NCBI GenBank assembly: GCA_023129235.1
Contig: JAGMCN010000024.1
Span: 1-32,433 of the forward strand
Length of the DNA stretch: 32,433 nt
From: Caldifarciminota bacterium
GTDB lineage: Bacteria; Hydrothermota; UBA3073; JACQXS01
Reading direction: 5' to 3'
Shown here: one piece after another, positions 17,318 through 26,078 of the stretch
How the letters are laid out: every line of letters begins with the position of its first letter
How positions within the stretch are numbered: the stretch's first letter is position 1
The notes under the pieces: generated by a model
What the model saw: the letters and a program-made list of their open reading frames with translations, nothing else
The model's database searches: none
Told to the model about the DNA's origin: nothing
Position numbers and translations under genes: made by a program

Positions 17318-20300
17318 GAAAAATTTCTGGATTAGCAATTTGTTGGTTTGCAAGTTTGCTGATAACAGGGAAAGTAGCAGATTCTTTTAGTTCTGGGAGA
17401 TTGTGGAAAACCTCGCCTGATGGAGAGACCTCCTGGTATCAATTATCAAAGTCAGAAAATTTCTCCTACAAAGCTCCTCCTCAACTTATCTCTTCTAACC
17501 CAAGTGGTTGTGTAGTTGAAATTCCTTCAGGAGATGAGGAAGTTTTTATTCTTGTAGGTATTCCTCCTCGTGGACAAGTTAAATGTAATCAAGGAAAGAT
17601 TGACCAAATTGCGTGGATAAGAAGACATCGGATTGCAAGGATTTCAGTCAAACCCTTCAAGAACAAAAAAAGAGAGATACACATAAATTGGGAAGGGTGT
17701 AAAGGAAGCGTTGGGTTACCTGAAAATACGCCGTTTGAGCATATATTAAGAAAACATCTTGTAAATTATGAAGTCTCAAAAAATTGGGTAAGACCAAGAA
17801 AAGTCAAAAGTCAAAAGTCAAAAGTCAAAAGTTGTAAAATTATTGTGGAACAAGAAGGAATATATCGCGTAAGTTATGAAGATATTTGTGACATAATCCC
17901 AGAGAATATAGACCCCAGAACTATCAAGCTAACTCATTGTGGATTTGAAGTTCCTATAGTCATAAAGGGGGAAGAAGATGGAAATTTCAATTCAGATGAT
18001 TGGTTTGAGTTCTATGCCAAGCGAAGAGAAGGTGAATTTACATACTTGAATTTATTCTCTGATACGAATGTCTATTGGCTTGAATTCGGAGGCCCACCCG
18101 GCGCAAGGTTAGCAAAAGAGAGTTGCGAGCCCTATCAAGCATCTGTTGTTTTTTCTTACCCATCTAAAATTCACTTTGAGCAGGACAGTATTTATAGACT
18201 TTTCGGTGATTACCCGGACACCATTGACCCTTGGTTTTGGGCTGGATTTAGCTCCGAGAAAAGTTTCTACTTAGAAACACCGAGCCCAGTTACATCAGCC
18301 GATTGTAGTTTAAAAATCATTCTTCGGACATCAAATGGACATGGAAAATGCCAGATAAAATTGAATAATAATTCAATAGGAGAAATAGATTTCCCAGATG
18401 CTCAAGGATTTCCCGTTACATTTGAAACATCCTTTTCACAAAATATTCTTAGAGATTCAACTGAGCTTACTCTTACGCCAATAGCAGGAAACATTTATCT
18501 CAATTTTGTCGAATTAAGTTACTCAAGACTATATGAAGCTCACAACGGCTATATAAAATTTAAACCATCTGTTCCCGGAACCCACAAATTTAAAATAACT
18601 GGATTTGTGAACCCTGAAATCAAAGTTTGGAAAATCGGCACCTCATTTATTATTGATGGGAAAAACGAGTATGACGATATTTCAAAAACTTATACTTATA
18701 TTTTTCAAGACACAGCCGATGTCTATACTGAATATGTAGCACGGGATTTTGAACTCAAGCATATACGAATTGAGGCTACTTCCTCAAACCTTATGTCTCC
18801 AGCTAATCGGGCAGATTATATAATTGTCACTAATTCAGAGTTCTATAATTCTGCCTTAAGTTATGCAAATTGGAAAGAGAGGCAAGGATTTACTTGCAAA
18901 GTAGTAAATCTTCGGGACATTTATGATGAATTCAATTTTGGACTTGTTTCTCCAAATGCTATTCATAATTTCTTGAAATATGCTTTTGAGACTTGGAATC
19001 TGCCTCCTGTTTATGTCTTATTGCTTGGAGATGCCAGCTATGACCATCGTAATATTCTTGGCTTCGGTAATAATGATATAGTTCCTTCTAAAACTTTGTT
19101 TGATGAAAACTTGATTCTTATCCCCTGTGATAATTTATATGCTTGTGTTAGCGGTGATGACCCAATACCAGATATCTTCTTGGCAAGATTACCTGCAAAA
19201 AATGTTCAAGAATTTAATATTATGTTTGGAAAACTCAAGCAATATGAAGAAGCAAAACTATGGGGAGAATGGAGAAAAACCTTTTTAATAGGAATCGGAG
19301 AAGAAGATTTAACTGATGAAATGGAAAAGCTCATAAAGAATATCCCCCAAAGTTATGAAGTTAAAAGAGCCTACTATCCCAAAGTTTCCCAGCCTGAGCT
19401 CGTAAATGCCATTAACAAGGGTGCACTTTTTTTATCTTATATGGGACACAGTGGACAAAGAGAATGGGCTGGAGGATTACTATGGAAAGATGCTCTCCCC
19501 GGACTTATGAATATAGGAAGACTTCCATTTGTAGCAGTGCTTGGATGTTACAATGGAGTTTTTGACAACCCCAAAGAAGACTTTATGGGTGAATTATTTG
19601 TAAAATCACCCGGCGCAGCAATTGCTTACTGGGGACCAGTAGGAGGAGTAGGAATAGGAGCTAAAGGTTTAATAAAAGGTCCCCTTGATGCTTTGTGCAC
19701 TGAAGCAAAAAATACTTCTGGAATTCTTGCTCTACACGGAATAATCGAATGCTTTGAAACTACAAGACGCCCAAAAGATGTATTGCAACAAGTGCTTCTT
19801 GGAGACCCAACTACCCCTATTTACTCTCCTCAACAAAATATAGAGCTAACTCTAACACCACCTTCCTTATTGCCCGGAGATAGTTGCACAATATTTGGCA
19901 AACTCCCTTCTGGTATTTCTGGAGAAGCAATCCTCACAATCTATACCAATGATACAACTCAATTCAAGAAAATCAGAACTTCTGTGGCAGGAGGAAAGTT
20001 TGAAACAAGTTTTATATTACCCGATACCGTTACTGAAGAAAATGGGAAAATCATAGCTTATGCCTGGGGTGATACAACTGACTTCACCGGAATAACCCAC
20101 TTTTCTATTAGTGTTCCTAATATTTACCCAATCCTCATTATACCAGAGAATCCTACAAGTAAAGACTCAGTTCTCATAAAGGTAAAAGCTTTTGACCTCG
20201 CAGGAATCAACTGGGTAAGATGCCTCTGGGGAACAAATCCTCCTCCCTGGAATATAATCCCTATGCAACCAGATACAGAAGGTTATTTTACTGCAATAAT

Positions 20301-21642
20301 TCCTCCACACTCTCCAAAAACAATAGTATCTTTTGAAATAGAACTTGAAAATTGGAACCAAGAACTCTTTTCCGCCTGCTCCTCTTATCAAGTTTTATCA
20401 CTTCCAGATCTCATTACCTATTCTAATTTCTTCTTGCAAGGAACCTCTTATGTAAAAATATGTAGGAAAATAATTAACCGTGGTCAAGAACCAACTCCTC
20501 CATTTGAAGTTAGTTTTTATGCAATAGACTCGTCTCTTGATACTTTTTTCCTTGGCACGGATACCCTCGCTCTTAATGGTGAAGAATATAAACTTGCGTG
20601 TGCCCCATGGAACTTAAAAGAAGGTGATGCCCTTGTCATAATAGACCCAACTAATGTAGTTGAGGAAAGTAACGAAGGAAATAATCATAGCAATATAACT
20701 AATATTCCAGTTAACTTGTTCAATGTAACTGAAGAATCTGGAACTAACGGATGGGTAAAGAGTCTTAATTCTTGTTTCCAATGCTCAATACCGTCACAAT
20801 CAGTCTCAGCCCCCACTGTTTTAGAATTAAAAGATACTACGCTTGGATACATTGCAAGACTCCGAGCTAAATCATCATCGCTCCTTCAACCTATGAGTAT
20901 AGTAATGCACCCTGATTCCCTAAATCCTGCTATTTACAGATGGTCTTCAGACTACTCACGCTGGCTTCTTATTAGCACAGACACTCTCGTGAATACCCAG
21001 AAATTAGGAATCTTCTCTCTTATTCCACGTGAAGACATTACACCACCTGAAATTGCACTTAATATACAAACTGGAGCTTCATTTATTGCCACAAATTTGA
21101 AAATTGAGGCTATCTTATCTGACCCGAGTGGCATAGACATTCTTGATAATAAACCGAAAATTGTCTGCGACCACGATACTGTACCGGACTCACTTTATTC
21201 CTACCCAACGGAAAATGCAAGTATTTGTGCACTCCCTCTTGTCTTCAGAAAAAATTTCTCAAACGGCCCACATACTCTTTCCTTTATAGCTTGCGATTTT
21301 AATGGGAATTGCACAAAAAAGACTATAACAATTCATATAGGTCCATTTGAACCTCCCGGAAAATATTGCTGGGGCAATTACCCAAACCCAGTCCGAGGCA
21401 ACAAGACCAAATTTTACTTTGAATTCACTATTCCACCAGATGAATTCAGAATAGATTTATATACGGTTTCAGGAAGACTACTTAAAACCTTCACTCCTCA
21501 ACTTGCGGAGAAAATAGAGTTTGACTGGGACCTTAGAGTAGATGGAAAACTTTGTGCAAACGGCGTGTATTTTTATAAAGTATTCGCGAAGAAAAGTGAT
21601 ACAAAAATTACTCGGATATTTAAACTTGCCATATTAAGATGA
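17314..21642 (+). CDS. porU: PorU-like C25 (gingipain-family) cysteine peptidase with CARDB-like and T9SS C-terminal domains
   Basis: GIYRVSYEDI...FEVPIVIKGEEDGNFNSDDWFEFYAKR...NVYWLEFGG; ADYIIVTNSEFYNSALSYANWKERQGF; LLLGDASYDHR; YMGHSGQREW and VLGCYNGVFDNP (candidate His/Cys dyad); CTD YPNPVRGNKTKFYFEFTIP...LYTVSGRLLKTF. Confidence 0.85.
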   Translation: MRKISGLAICWFASLLITGKVADSFSSGRLWKTSPDGETSWYQLSKSENFSYKAPPQLISSNPSGCVVEIPSGDEEVFILVGIPPRGQVKCNQGKIDQIAWIRRHRIARISVKPFKNKKREIHINWEGCKGSVGLPENTPFEHILRKHLVNYEVSKNWVRPRKVKSQKSKVKSCKIIVEQEGIYRVSYEDICDIIPENIDPRTIKLTHCGFEVPIVIKGEEDGNFNSDDWFEFYAKRREGEFTYLNLFSDTNVYWLEFGGPPGARLAKESCEPYQASVVFSYPSKIHFEQDSIYRLFGDYPDTIDPWFWAGFSSEKSFYLETPSPVTSADCSLKIILRTSNGHGKCQIKLNNNSIGEIDFPDAQGFPVTFETSFSQNILRDSTELTLTPIAGNIYLNFVELSYSRLYEAHNGYIKFKPSVPGTHKFKITGFVNPEIKVWKIGTSFIIDGKNEYDDISKTYTYIFQDTADVYTEYVARDFELKHIRIEATSSNLMSPANRADYIIVTNSEFYNSALSYANWKERQGFTCKVVNLRDIYDEFNFGLVSPNAIHNFLKYAFETWNLPPVYVLLLGDASYDHRNILGFGNNDIVPSKTLFDENLILIPCDNLYACVSGDDPIPDIFLARLPAKNVQEFNIMFGKLKQYEEAKLWGEWRKTFLIGIGEEDLTDEMEKLIKNIPQSYEVKRAYYPKVSQPELVNAINKGALFLSYMGHSGQREWAGGLLWKDALPGLMNIGRLPFVAVLGCYNGVFDNPKEDFMGELFVKSPGAAIAYWGPVGGVGIGAKGLIKGPLDALCTEAKNTSGILALHGIIECFETTRRPKDVLQQVLLGDPTTPIYSPQQNIELTLTPPSLLPGDSCTIFGKLPSGISGEAILTIYTNDTTQFKKIRTSVAGGKFETSFILPDTVTEENGKIIAYAWGDTTDFTGITHFSISVPNIYPILIIPENPTSKDSVLIKVKAFDLAGINWVRCLWGTNPPPWNIIPMQPDTEGYFTAIIPPHSPKTIVSFEIELENWNQELFSACSSYQVLSLPDLITYSNFFLQGTSYVKICRKIINRGQEPTPPFEVSFYAIDSSLDTFFLGTDTLALNGEEYKLACAPWNLKEGDALVIIDPTNVVEESNEGNNHSNITNIPVNLFNVTEESGTNGWVKSLNSCFQCSIPSQSVSAPTVLELKDTTLGYIARLRAKSSSLLQPMSIVMHPDSLNPAIYRWSSDYSRWLLISTDTLVNTQKLGIFSLIPREDITPPEIALNIQTGASFIATNLKIEAILSDPSGIDILDNKPKIVCDHDTVPDSLYSYPTENASICALPLVFRKNFSNGPHTLSFIACDFNGNCTKKTITIHIGPFEPPGKYCWGNYPNPVRGNKTKFYFEFTIPPDEFRIDLYTVSGRLLKTFTPQLAEKIEFDWDLRVDGKLCANGVYFYKVFAKKSDTKITRIFKLAILR
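17799..17833. repeat. 7-bp tandem repeat AAAAGTC x4 + AAAAGTT inside the porU-like gene
   Basis: Encodes KVKSQKSKVKSCK. Confidence 0.95.
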
Positions 21643-22676
21643 TAGTTACAAATTATAAGTTGCAAGTCACAAGTCAGAGGTCTTTGGTTTTATATCTACT
21701 TGCTACTTGCTACTCGCTACTCGCTACTTCTCTAAATGCCACCTGGTATAGTGCCGACCTACTATCACTAAATGCAGGACCAAGAGCCCACTCAATGGGA
21801 TGTGCATATACTGCTATTGCCGACGACCCATTTTCTCCTTGGTGGAATCCTGCGGGTATTATTAAAAATCAAGGACCCTACATAGCAGGCATGCAAACAC
21901 GTCCATTTGGGCTGGAAAACTTTAACTTTATCAGTGCAGGCTACCCTCATAAAAAATTCGCATTCTCTATACTCGCCGCTTCTCTCAAAATTAACGAAAT
22001 CCAAAGACTTCCAGATACCCTTGTCCCAGAACCTATCGGTTTCTTTGAAGACCAAGAACTCGTTCTATTCCTTTCCACTGCATATAAAATAAGGGAAAAT
22101 ACTGAGGTCGGTATAAATATTAAACACCTGCGATATAATCTGGATGACACGCAGGCAAAAGGTTTTGGAGTTGACATCGGGATTAGTTCTAAATTCAATA
22201 ATATTCCAATCGGACTCGTTATTAAGGATATCGGAGGAACTCGACTGAAATGGGATACCGGTCAAAGAGATTGCAGACAAACAAACTTCGTGGGTGGAGC
22301 TGCTTACTCCTTTAATAACCCCTCTATTGGAAATTACTATCTTCCCGGGAATTTCCTGCTCTCAGCAGACATCGGATACGAATACAAACCCTTTTGTGGA
22401 ATCGGAGTTGAATACTCACTCAAGAATATGCTTTTCTTGCGTAGTGGCTTCTCTGGAAAATCAAATAGCTTAAACGCAGGAATAGGAATAAAAGTCCGCA
22501 ATCTCTCTATTGATTACTCATTCTCTCCACATGACTTAGGTGTCTCTCATCAAATATCTGCTTCTATCACTTTCTTTAAAATAACTTCTCCCCAGGATTC
22601 TTCGAACCAACCCGAAAGGCAACGTCCTGCAAAAACCCGGAAGCGTCGGAAATCGACTCGGCAACCGAAACAATAA
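21639..22676 (+). CDS. PorV/PorQ-like outer-membrane beta-barrel protein
   Basis: SLNAGPRAHSMGCAYTAIADDPFSPWWNPAGI...; barrel strands to SASITFFKI, then a Lys/Arg-rich tail. ATGA overlap with porU. Confidence 0.8.
   Translation: MIVTNYKLQVTSQRSLVLYLLATCYSLLATSLNATWYSADLLSLNAGPRAHSMGCAYTAIADDPFSPWWNPAGIIKNQGPYIAGMQTRPFGLENFNFISAGYPHKKFAFSILAASLKINEIQRLPDTLVPEPIGFFEDQELVLFLSTAYKIRENTEVGINIKHLRYNLDDTQAKGFGVDIGISSKFNNIPIGLVIKDIGGTRLKWDTGQRDCRQTNFVGGAAYSFNNPSIGNYYLPGNFLLSADIGYEYKPFCGIGVEYSLKNMLFLRSGFSGKSNSLNAGIGIKVRNLSIDYSFSPHDLGVSHQISASITFFKITSPQDSSNQPERQRPAKTRKRRKSTRQPKQ
21657..21730. repeat. 7-bp tandem repeats AAGTNNN x3 and CTACTNG x5 encoding the signal peptide
   Basis: AAGTTGC AAGTCAC AAGTCAG (21657-21677) and CTACTTG CTACTTG CTACTCG CTACTCG CTACTTC (21696-21730). 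Confidence 0.9.
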
Positions 22677-22733
22677 GAAATTTTCACCACAAAGGCACAA
22701 AGCTCACAAAGATTAATTTGCCACAAAACACTG

Positions 22734-22756
22734 GTAGGAGCAATTTAACGTCCCTA
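22734..22756. repeat. GTAGGRGC/CGTTAAATTG dispersed inverted repeat copy
   Basis: Reverse complement TAGGGACGTTAAATTGCTCCTAC aligns with 31505-31532 GTAGGGGCGTTAAATTGAACACCCCTAC. Confidence 0.65.
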
Positions 22757-22760
22757 TATT

Positions 22761-24884
22761 TCATATCATTCCACAATATCTTAAAAGTCTGTGCTTCAGA
22801 GACTCTTGCGAAGAGAGACTTCTCATCGTCTCAATCTCCAGTGTATTTCCGTCTGTTGTCGCTATAATAGCTCCTTCCTTTAGAATCGCTCCGCGAATCG
22901 CCCTCGTATCACCCGGAAATCTAAAGGAAAGAGCTCCATACTCAAGCACAAGCCCCACATTATCAGCATCAACAAACGAACAAGGAATATCCTTATACTC
23001 TAATAATTCAAGCAATCTTAACCACGACTTAGAAGAATAAGCCACAGCAGGACAAACAAATTCCTTTACCTTGAAATTATCAATTATATATCTGATTCCT
23101 CCAATCCTATAAATCTTTGGACTTATTGCTACAACGAGGTCAAGAGTCTTTACCCCCTTTGCTCTCAAAAATGGAGTTACTATCTTCTCTCCAGCATTAA
23201 ACCAGGTTCCCCATTTCCATGGTCCACCATCTATTAGGATTTTATGACCACGAGGCATCTCAATAAATACACAATCCCCGTGTCCTACATCAAGGTAAGT
23301 TACTTTAAGCATTGGATGGCTGAGCTTATATACTCCTGACCACAGTAAAACATTCGCTGACAGCAATAATCCGTATATAAATACTTTCCTCGCTGGTTTA
23401 GAAGTCCGAAGGTTCACGATGCTCAATATGAAAAGATAAAGGAATCCAATCAATAGTATGAATGGCTTCCCGACCCAGAAATGACCATAAGGGACTCTGT
23501 TAAACCATTCTATAATTGTGAGTGTGAATGTAGTCGCTCCCCAGTTCGCACAAGCAAATATATTGCCAAGAAACTCCCACGGCAGAAAATTAAATATGCT
23601 CATCGCGAAGGTCAATGCAATACACACTCCGGTAAGCGGAATGACGAATACATTCGCAATAATCGATATGATAGGCACTCTCCAAAAGTAATAAGCAATG
23701 AGAGGTGCAAGCCCAATCTGCACGCATAAGGAAACTACAAAAATCTTAAGCAAGTATTTAGCCACACGATTTCTTATATTCATCCTACCGAATAGCGAAT
23801 CATATATCTTGGGGTATAAATAGACAATTGATAACACAGCACCAAATGAGAGCTGGAAACTCACATCAAAAAGTGCTTGCGGATTAAGGAATAAAATGAA
23901 GAGGACTGCAAAGGAAATTACATTGAGCGCATCAGTATCTCTTTCTGCGGTAATGGCAATCATTCCGAGTATAGTCATTATTGTAGCCCTCACTACCGGC
24001 ATCCTTAAATCTATCATAAACGCATAGAGTATAAGGAAAATAGATGTGAGAATTTGCTTGGGGATCAATGGAATCCTGAATACACTGAGCAATATGAATA
24101 TTATAAAAGCAATAATTCCGATATGCAATCCTGATACTGCAAGAATATGAATTACACCTGTATTTCGAAAGTATTCCTGAATTCTATCAGGAAGAAATCC
24201 TCGTTCTCTTATTACTATTCCTTTTAAGAAAGCTCCCTGAATCCAACCCAGATGCTCATCAATCGTATTGCGAATACTTCTTTTTATTGGCAAGGCAACT
24301 TTTGAAACAATTGGATTTCCCGAACCTTTATCAATAATTCTAATATTGCCAGACTCCCATATATTCATTGCAGCATAAATATTTCTCCTTTTCAGCCACT
24401 CACGATAATCAAAACTCTCTGGATTTCTCGGAAAACCAGACTCCCAGAATCTTCCATAAGTTTCTATTCTGTCACCATATTCAAATTCTTTAGCAGGATA
24501 TTTCAATGTAATTCTCACCTTCCCAGTTACAACTTGCTCGTCAAGACTTTCTGCATCGCATTCAAGTATAGTCTTATCAATTCTTAAATCAGGGTCTTTT
24601 ACAATTTTACTAATAACTTTTACTTTTTCCCGGGAGAGATAATTTTCAATATGATTTTCAGGAAATACAGTAGTTCTCATCTCATACCAGAACATTCCTG
24701 AAATTCCTATAATAATAAAAATTAGTGGATTTAAAACTTTGCTTCTTAAAATTCCAAAAATGAGATAAAAGACGCAGGTTCCAAGGAGAAAAAAACTTAT
24801 ATAACTAAGTGAAATTTCTGTAAAATAGCCAAGGATGATTCCAGCACAGAACCCAAGTGCTGTTTTTAATGCAGGCCTCCGCAT
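22761..24884 (-). CDS. comEC: ComEC/Rec2 DNA-uptake channel protein
   Basis: DUF4131-like N-terminus, Competence domain (GIVIRERGFLPDRIQEYFRNTGVIHILAVSGLHIGIIAFI), C-terminal MBL-like LKVTYLDVGHGDCVFIEMPRGHKILIDGG. Confidence 0.92.
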   Translation of the reverse strand: MRRPALKTALGFCAGIILGYFTEISLSYISFFLLGTCVFYLIFGILRSKVLNPLIFIIIGISGMFWYEMRTTVFPENHIENYLSREKVKVISKIVKDPDLRIDKTILECDAESLDEQVVTGKVRITLKYPAKEFEYGDRIETYGRFWESGFPRNPESFDYREWLKRRNIYAAMNIWESGNIRIIDKGSGNPIVSKVALPIKRSIRNTIDEHLGWIQGAFLKGIVIRERGFLPDRIQEYFRNTGVIHILAVSGLHIGIIAFIIFILLSVFRIPLIPKQILTSIFLILYAFMIDLRMPVVRATIMTILGMIAITAERDTDALNVISFAVLFILFLNPQALFDVSFQLSFGAVLSIVYLYPKIYDSLFGRMNIRNRVAKYLLKIFVVSLCVQIGLAPLIAYYFWRVPIISIIANVFVIPLTGVCIALTFAMSIFNFLPWEFLGNIFACANWGATTFTLTIIEWFNRVPYGHFWVGKPFILLIGFLYLFILSIVNLRTSKPARKVFIYGLLLSANVLLWSGVYKLSHPMLKVTYLDVGHGDCVFIEMPRGHKILIDGGPWKWGTWFNAGEKIVTPFLRAKGVKTLDLVVAISPKIYRIGGIRYIIDNFKVKEFVCPAVAYSSKSWLRLLELLEYKDIPCSFVDADNVGLVLEYGALSFRFPGDTRAIRGAILKEGAIIATTDGNTLEIETMRSLSSQESLKHRLLRYCGMI

Positions 24885-25987
24885 TACACCGCTATATGAG
24901 CTTTGTATTTCTGGATAACGAAATCCTTTAACTTTCGCTTAAACTCTTCCTTGCTAAATTTGATAGCATGCTCACGGAGAATTTCAGACTTAAAACAACT
25001 ATGGTCAAACTTTTTAATTACCTCAATTAACGCCTCTTTAGTCTGTGGGTAAAAGAAATATCCTGTCTTGCCTTCAATTACTGTCTCAACTGCCCCTCCA
25101 CCTTTAAATGCAATAACTGGAGTTCCGCAAGCTTGTGCCTCAACTGGCACAATTCCAAAATCCTCTATCCCTGGAAGTATAAGTGCTTGTGCTCGCTGAT
25201 AATAACTTCTTATCTCATTATCAGAAAGAGCTCCTAAGAATTGGACATTTGGACGAGCTCGTTTCTCAAGCTCACCTCGTGCCTCACCTTCACCAATTAT
25301 GAGTAACGGCCATCCAAGTTGGTTAAATACCTGAACCGCAATATCTATTCGCTTATAATATTTAAGCCGTGAAACTACTAAAAAATAGTCCTGAACCCGC
25401 AGATTTGGATTTGGTGCAAAAAATTCAGTATCGCAAGGAGGATATATTATTGCAGAATCACGTCCATAATACTTTGAAATCCTTCTCTTTATTGTTTCTG
25501 AAATAGCAATAATGTGGTCTATTCTCTGAGTAGAAGCTACATCCCAGAGTCTTATGTAGTTCATTAAAAACCTGATTCCCATCCTGAACACTATTCTTTT
25601 TGTGCGTCTTACTCTTGAATAATACTCATTCCAGGCAAATCTCATCGGGTTCAAAAGATAAGAAATATGCAATACCGGAGGAGTGGTTATAACTCCTTTT
25701 GCCCATGCGGATGAGATAGAGAGGACTACATCAAAATCCCGGAGCTCAATTTGCTCTATTGCTGTAGGAAAAAGAGCAAAGTATTTCTCATATTGTGTCG
25801 CAACAAATGGAAGACGCTGAACAAATGTAGGAATAATATTCCAGGACTTAAAATGCTCAGGTAATCTTTTTTGGTTATAGAGAATAGTAAATACTGGAGC
25901 ATCAGGCCAAATCTCATGAATTGTCTCTAATACCCGCTCTGCTCCCCCATACTGATTCAAATAATCATGAACAATAGCAACTTTCAT
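24884..25987 (-). CDS. Glycosyltransferase family 4 (WbaZ-like mannosyltransferase)
   Basis: MKVAIVHDYLNQYGGAERVLETIHEIWPDAPVFTI...SRLKYYKRIDIAVQVFNQLGWPLLIIGEGE...GIEDFGIVPVEAQACGTPVIAFKGGGAVETV. Confidence 0.92.
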   Translation of the reverse strand: MKVAIVHDYLNQYGGAERVLETIHEIWPDAPVFTILYNQKRLPEHFKSWNIIPTFVQRLPFVATQYEKYFALFPTAIEQIELRDFDVVLSISSAWAKGVITTPPVLHISYLLNPMRFAWNEYYSRVRRTKRIVFRMGIRFLMNYIRLWDVASTQRIDHIIAISETIKRRISKYYGRDSAIIYPPCDTEFFAPNPNLRVQDYFLVVSRLKYYKRIDIAVQVFNQLGWPLLIIGEGEARGELEKRARPNVQFLGALSDNEIRSYYQRAQALILPGIEDFGIVPVEAQACGTPVIAFKGGGAVETVIEGKTGYFFYPQTKEALIEVIKKFDHSCFKSEILREHAIKFSKEEFKRKLKDFVIQKYKAHIAV

Positions 25988-25991
25988 AATA

Positions 25992-26078
25992 AATACCTAA
26001 AAGTCCAAAATTCCTAAATACCTAAAAAATCCTATCGTTTTTTGTTTTAGGTGTTTAGGCATTTAGGTATTTTTATTT
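25992..26078. repeat. 8-bp imperfect repeats in inverted arrangement between the two GT4 genes (AAATACCTAAA ... TTTAGGTATTT)
   Basis: Left block CCTAAAAGT/CCTAAATA/CCTAAAAA, right block TGTTTAGG/CATTTAGG/TATTT; can form a stem. Confidence 0.7.
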
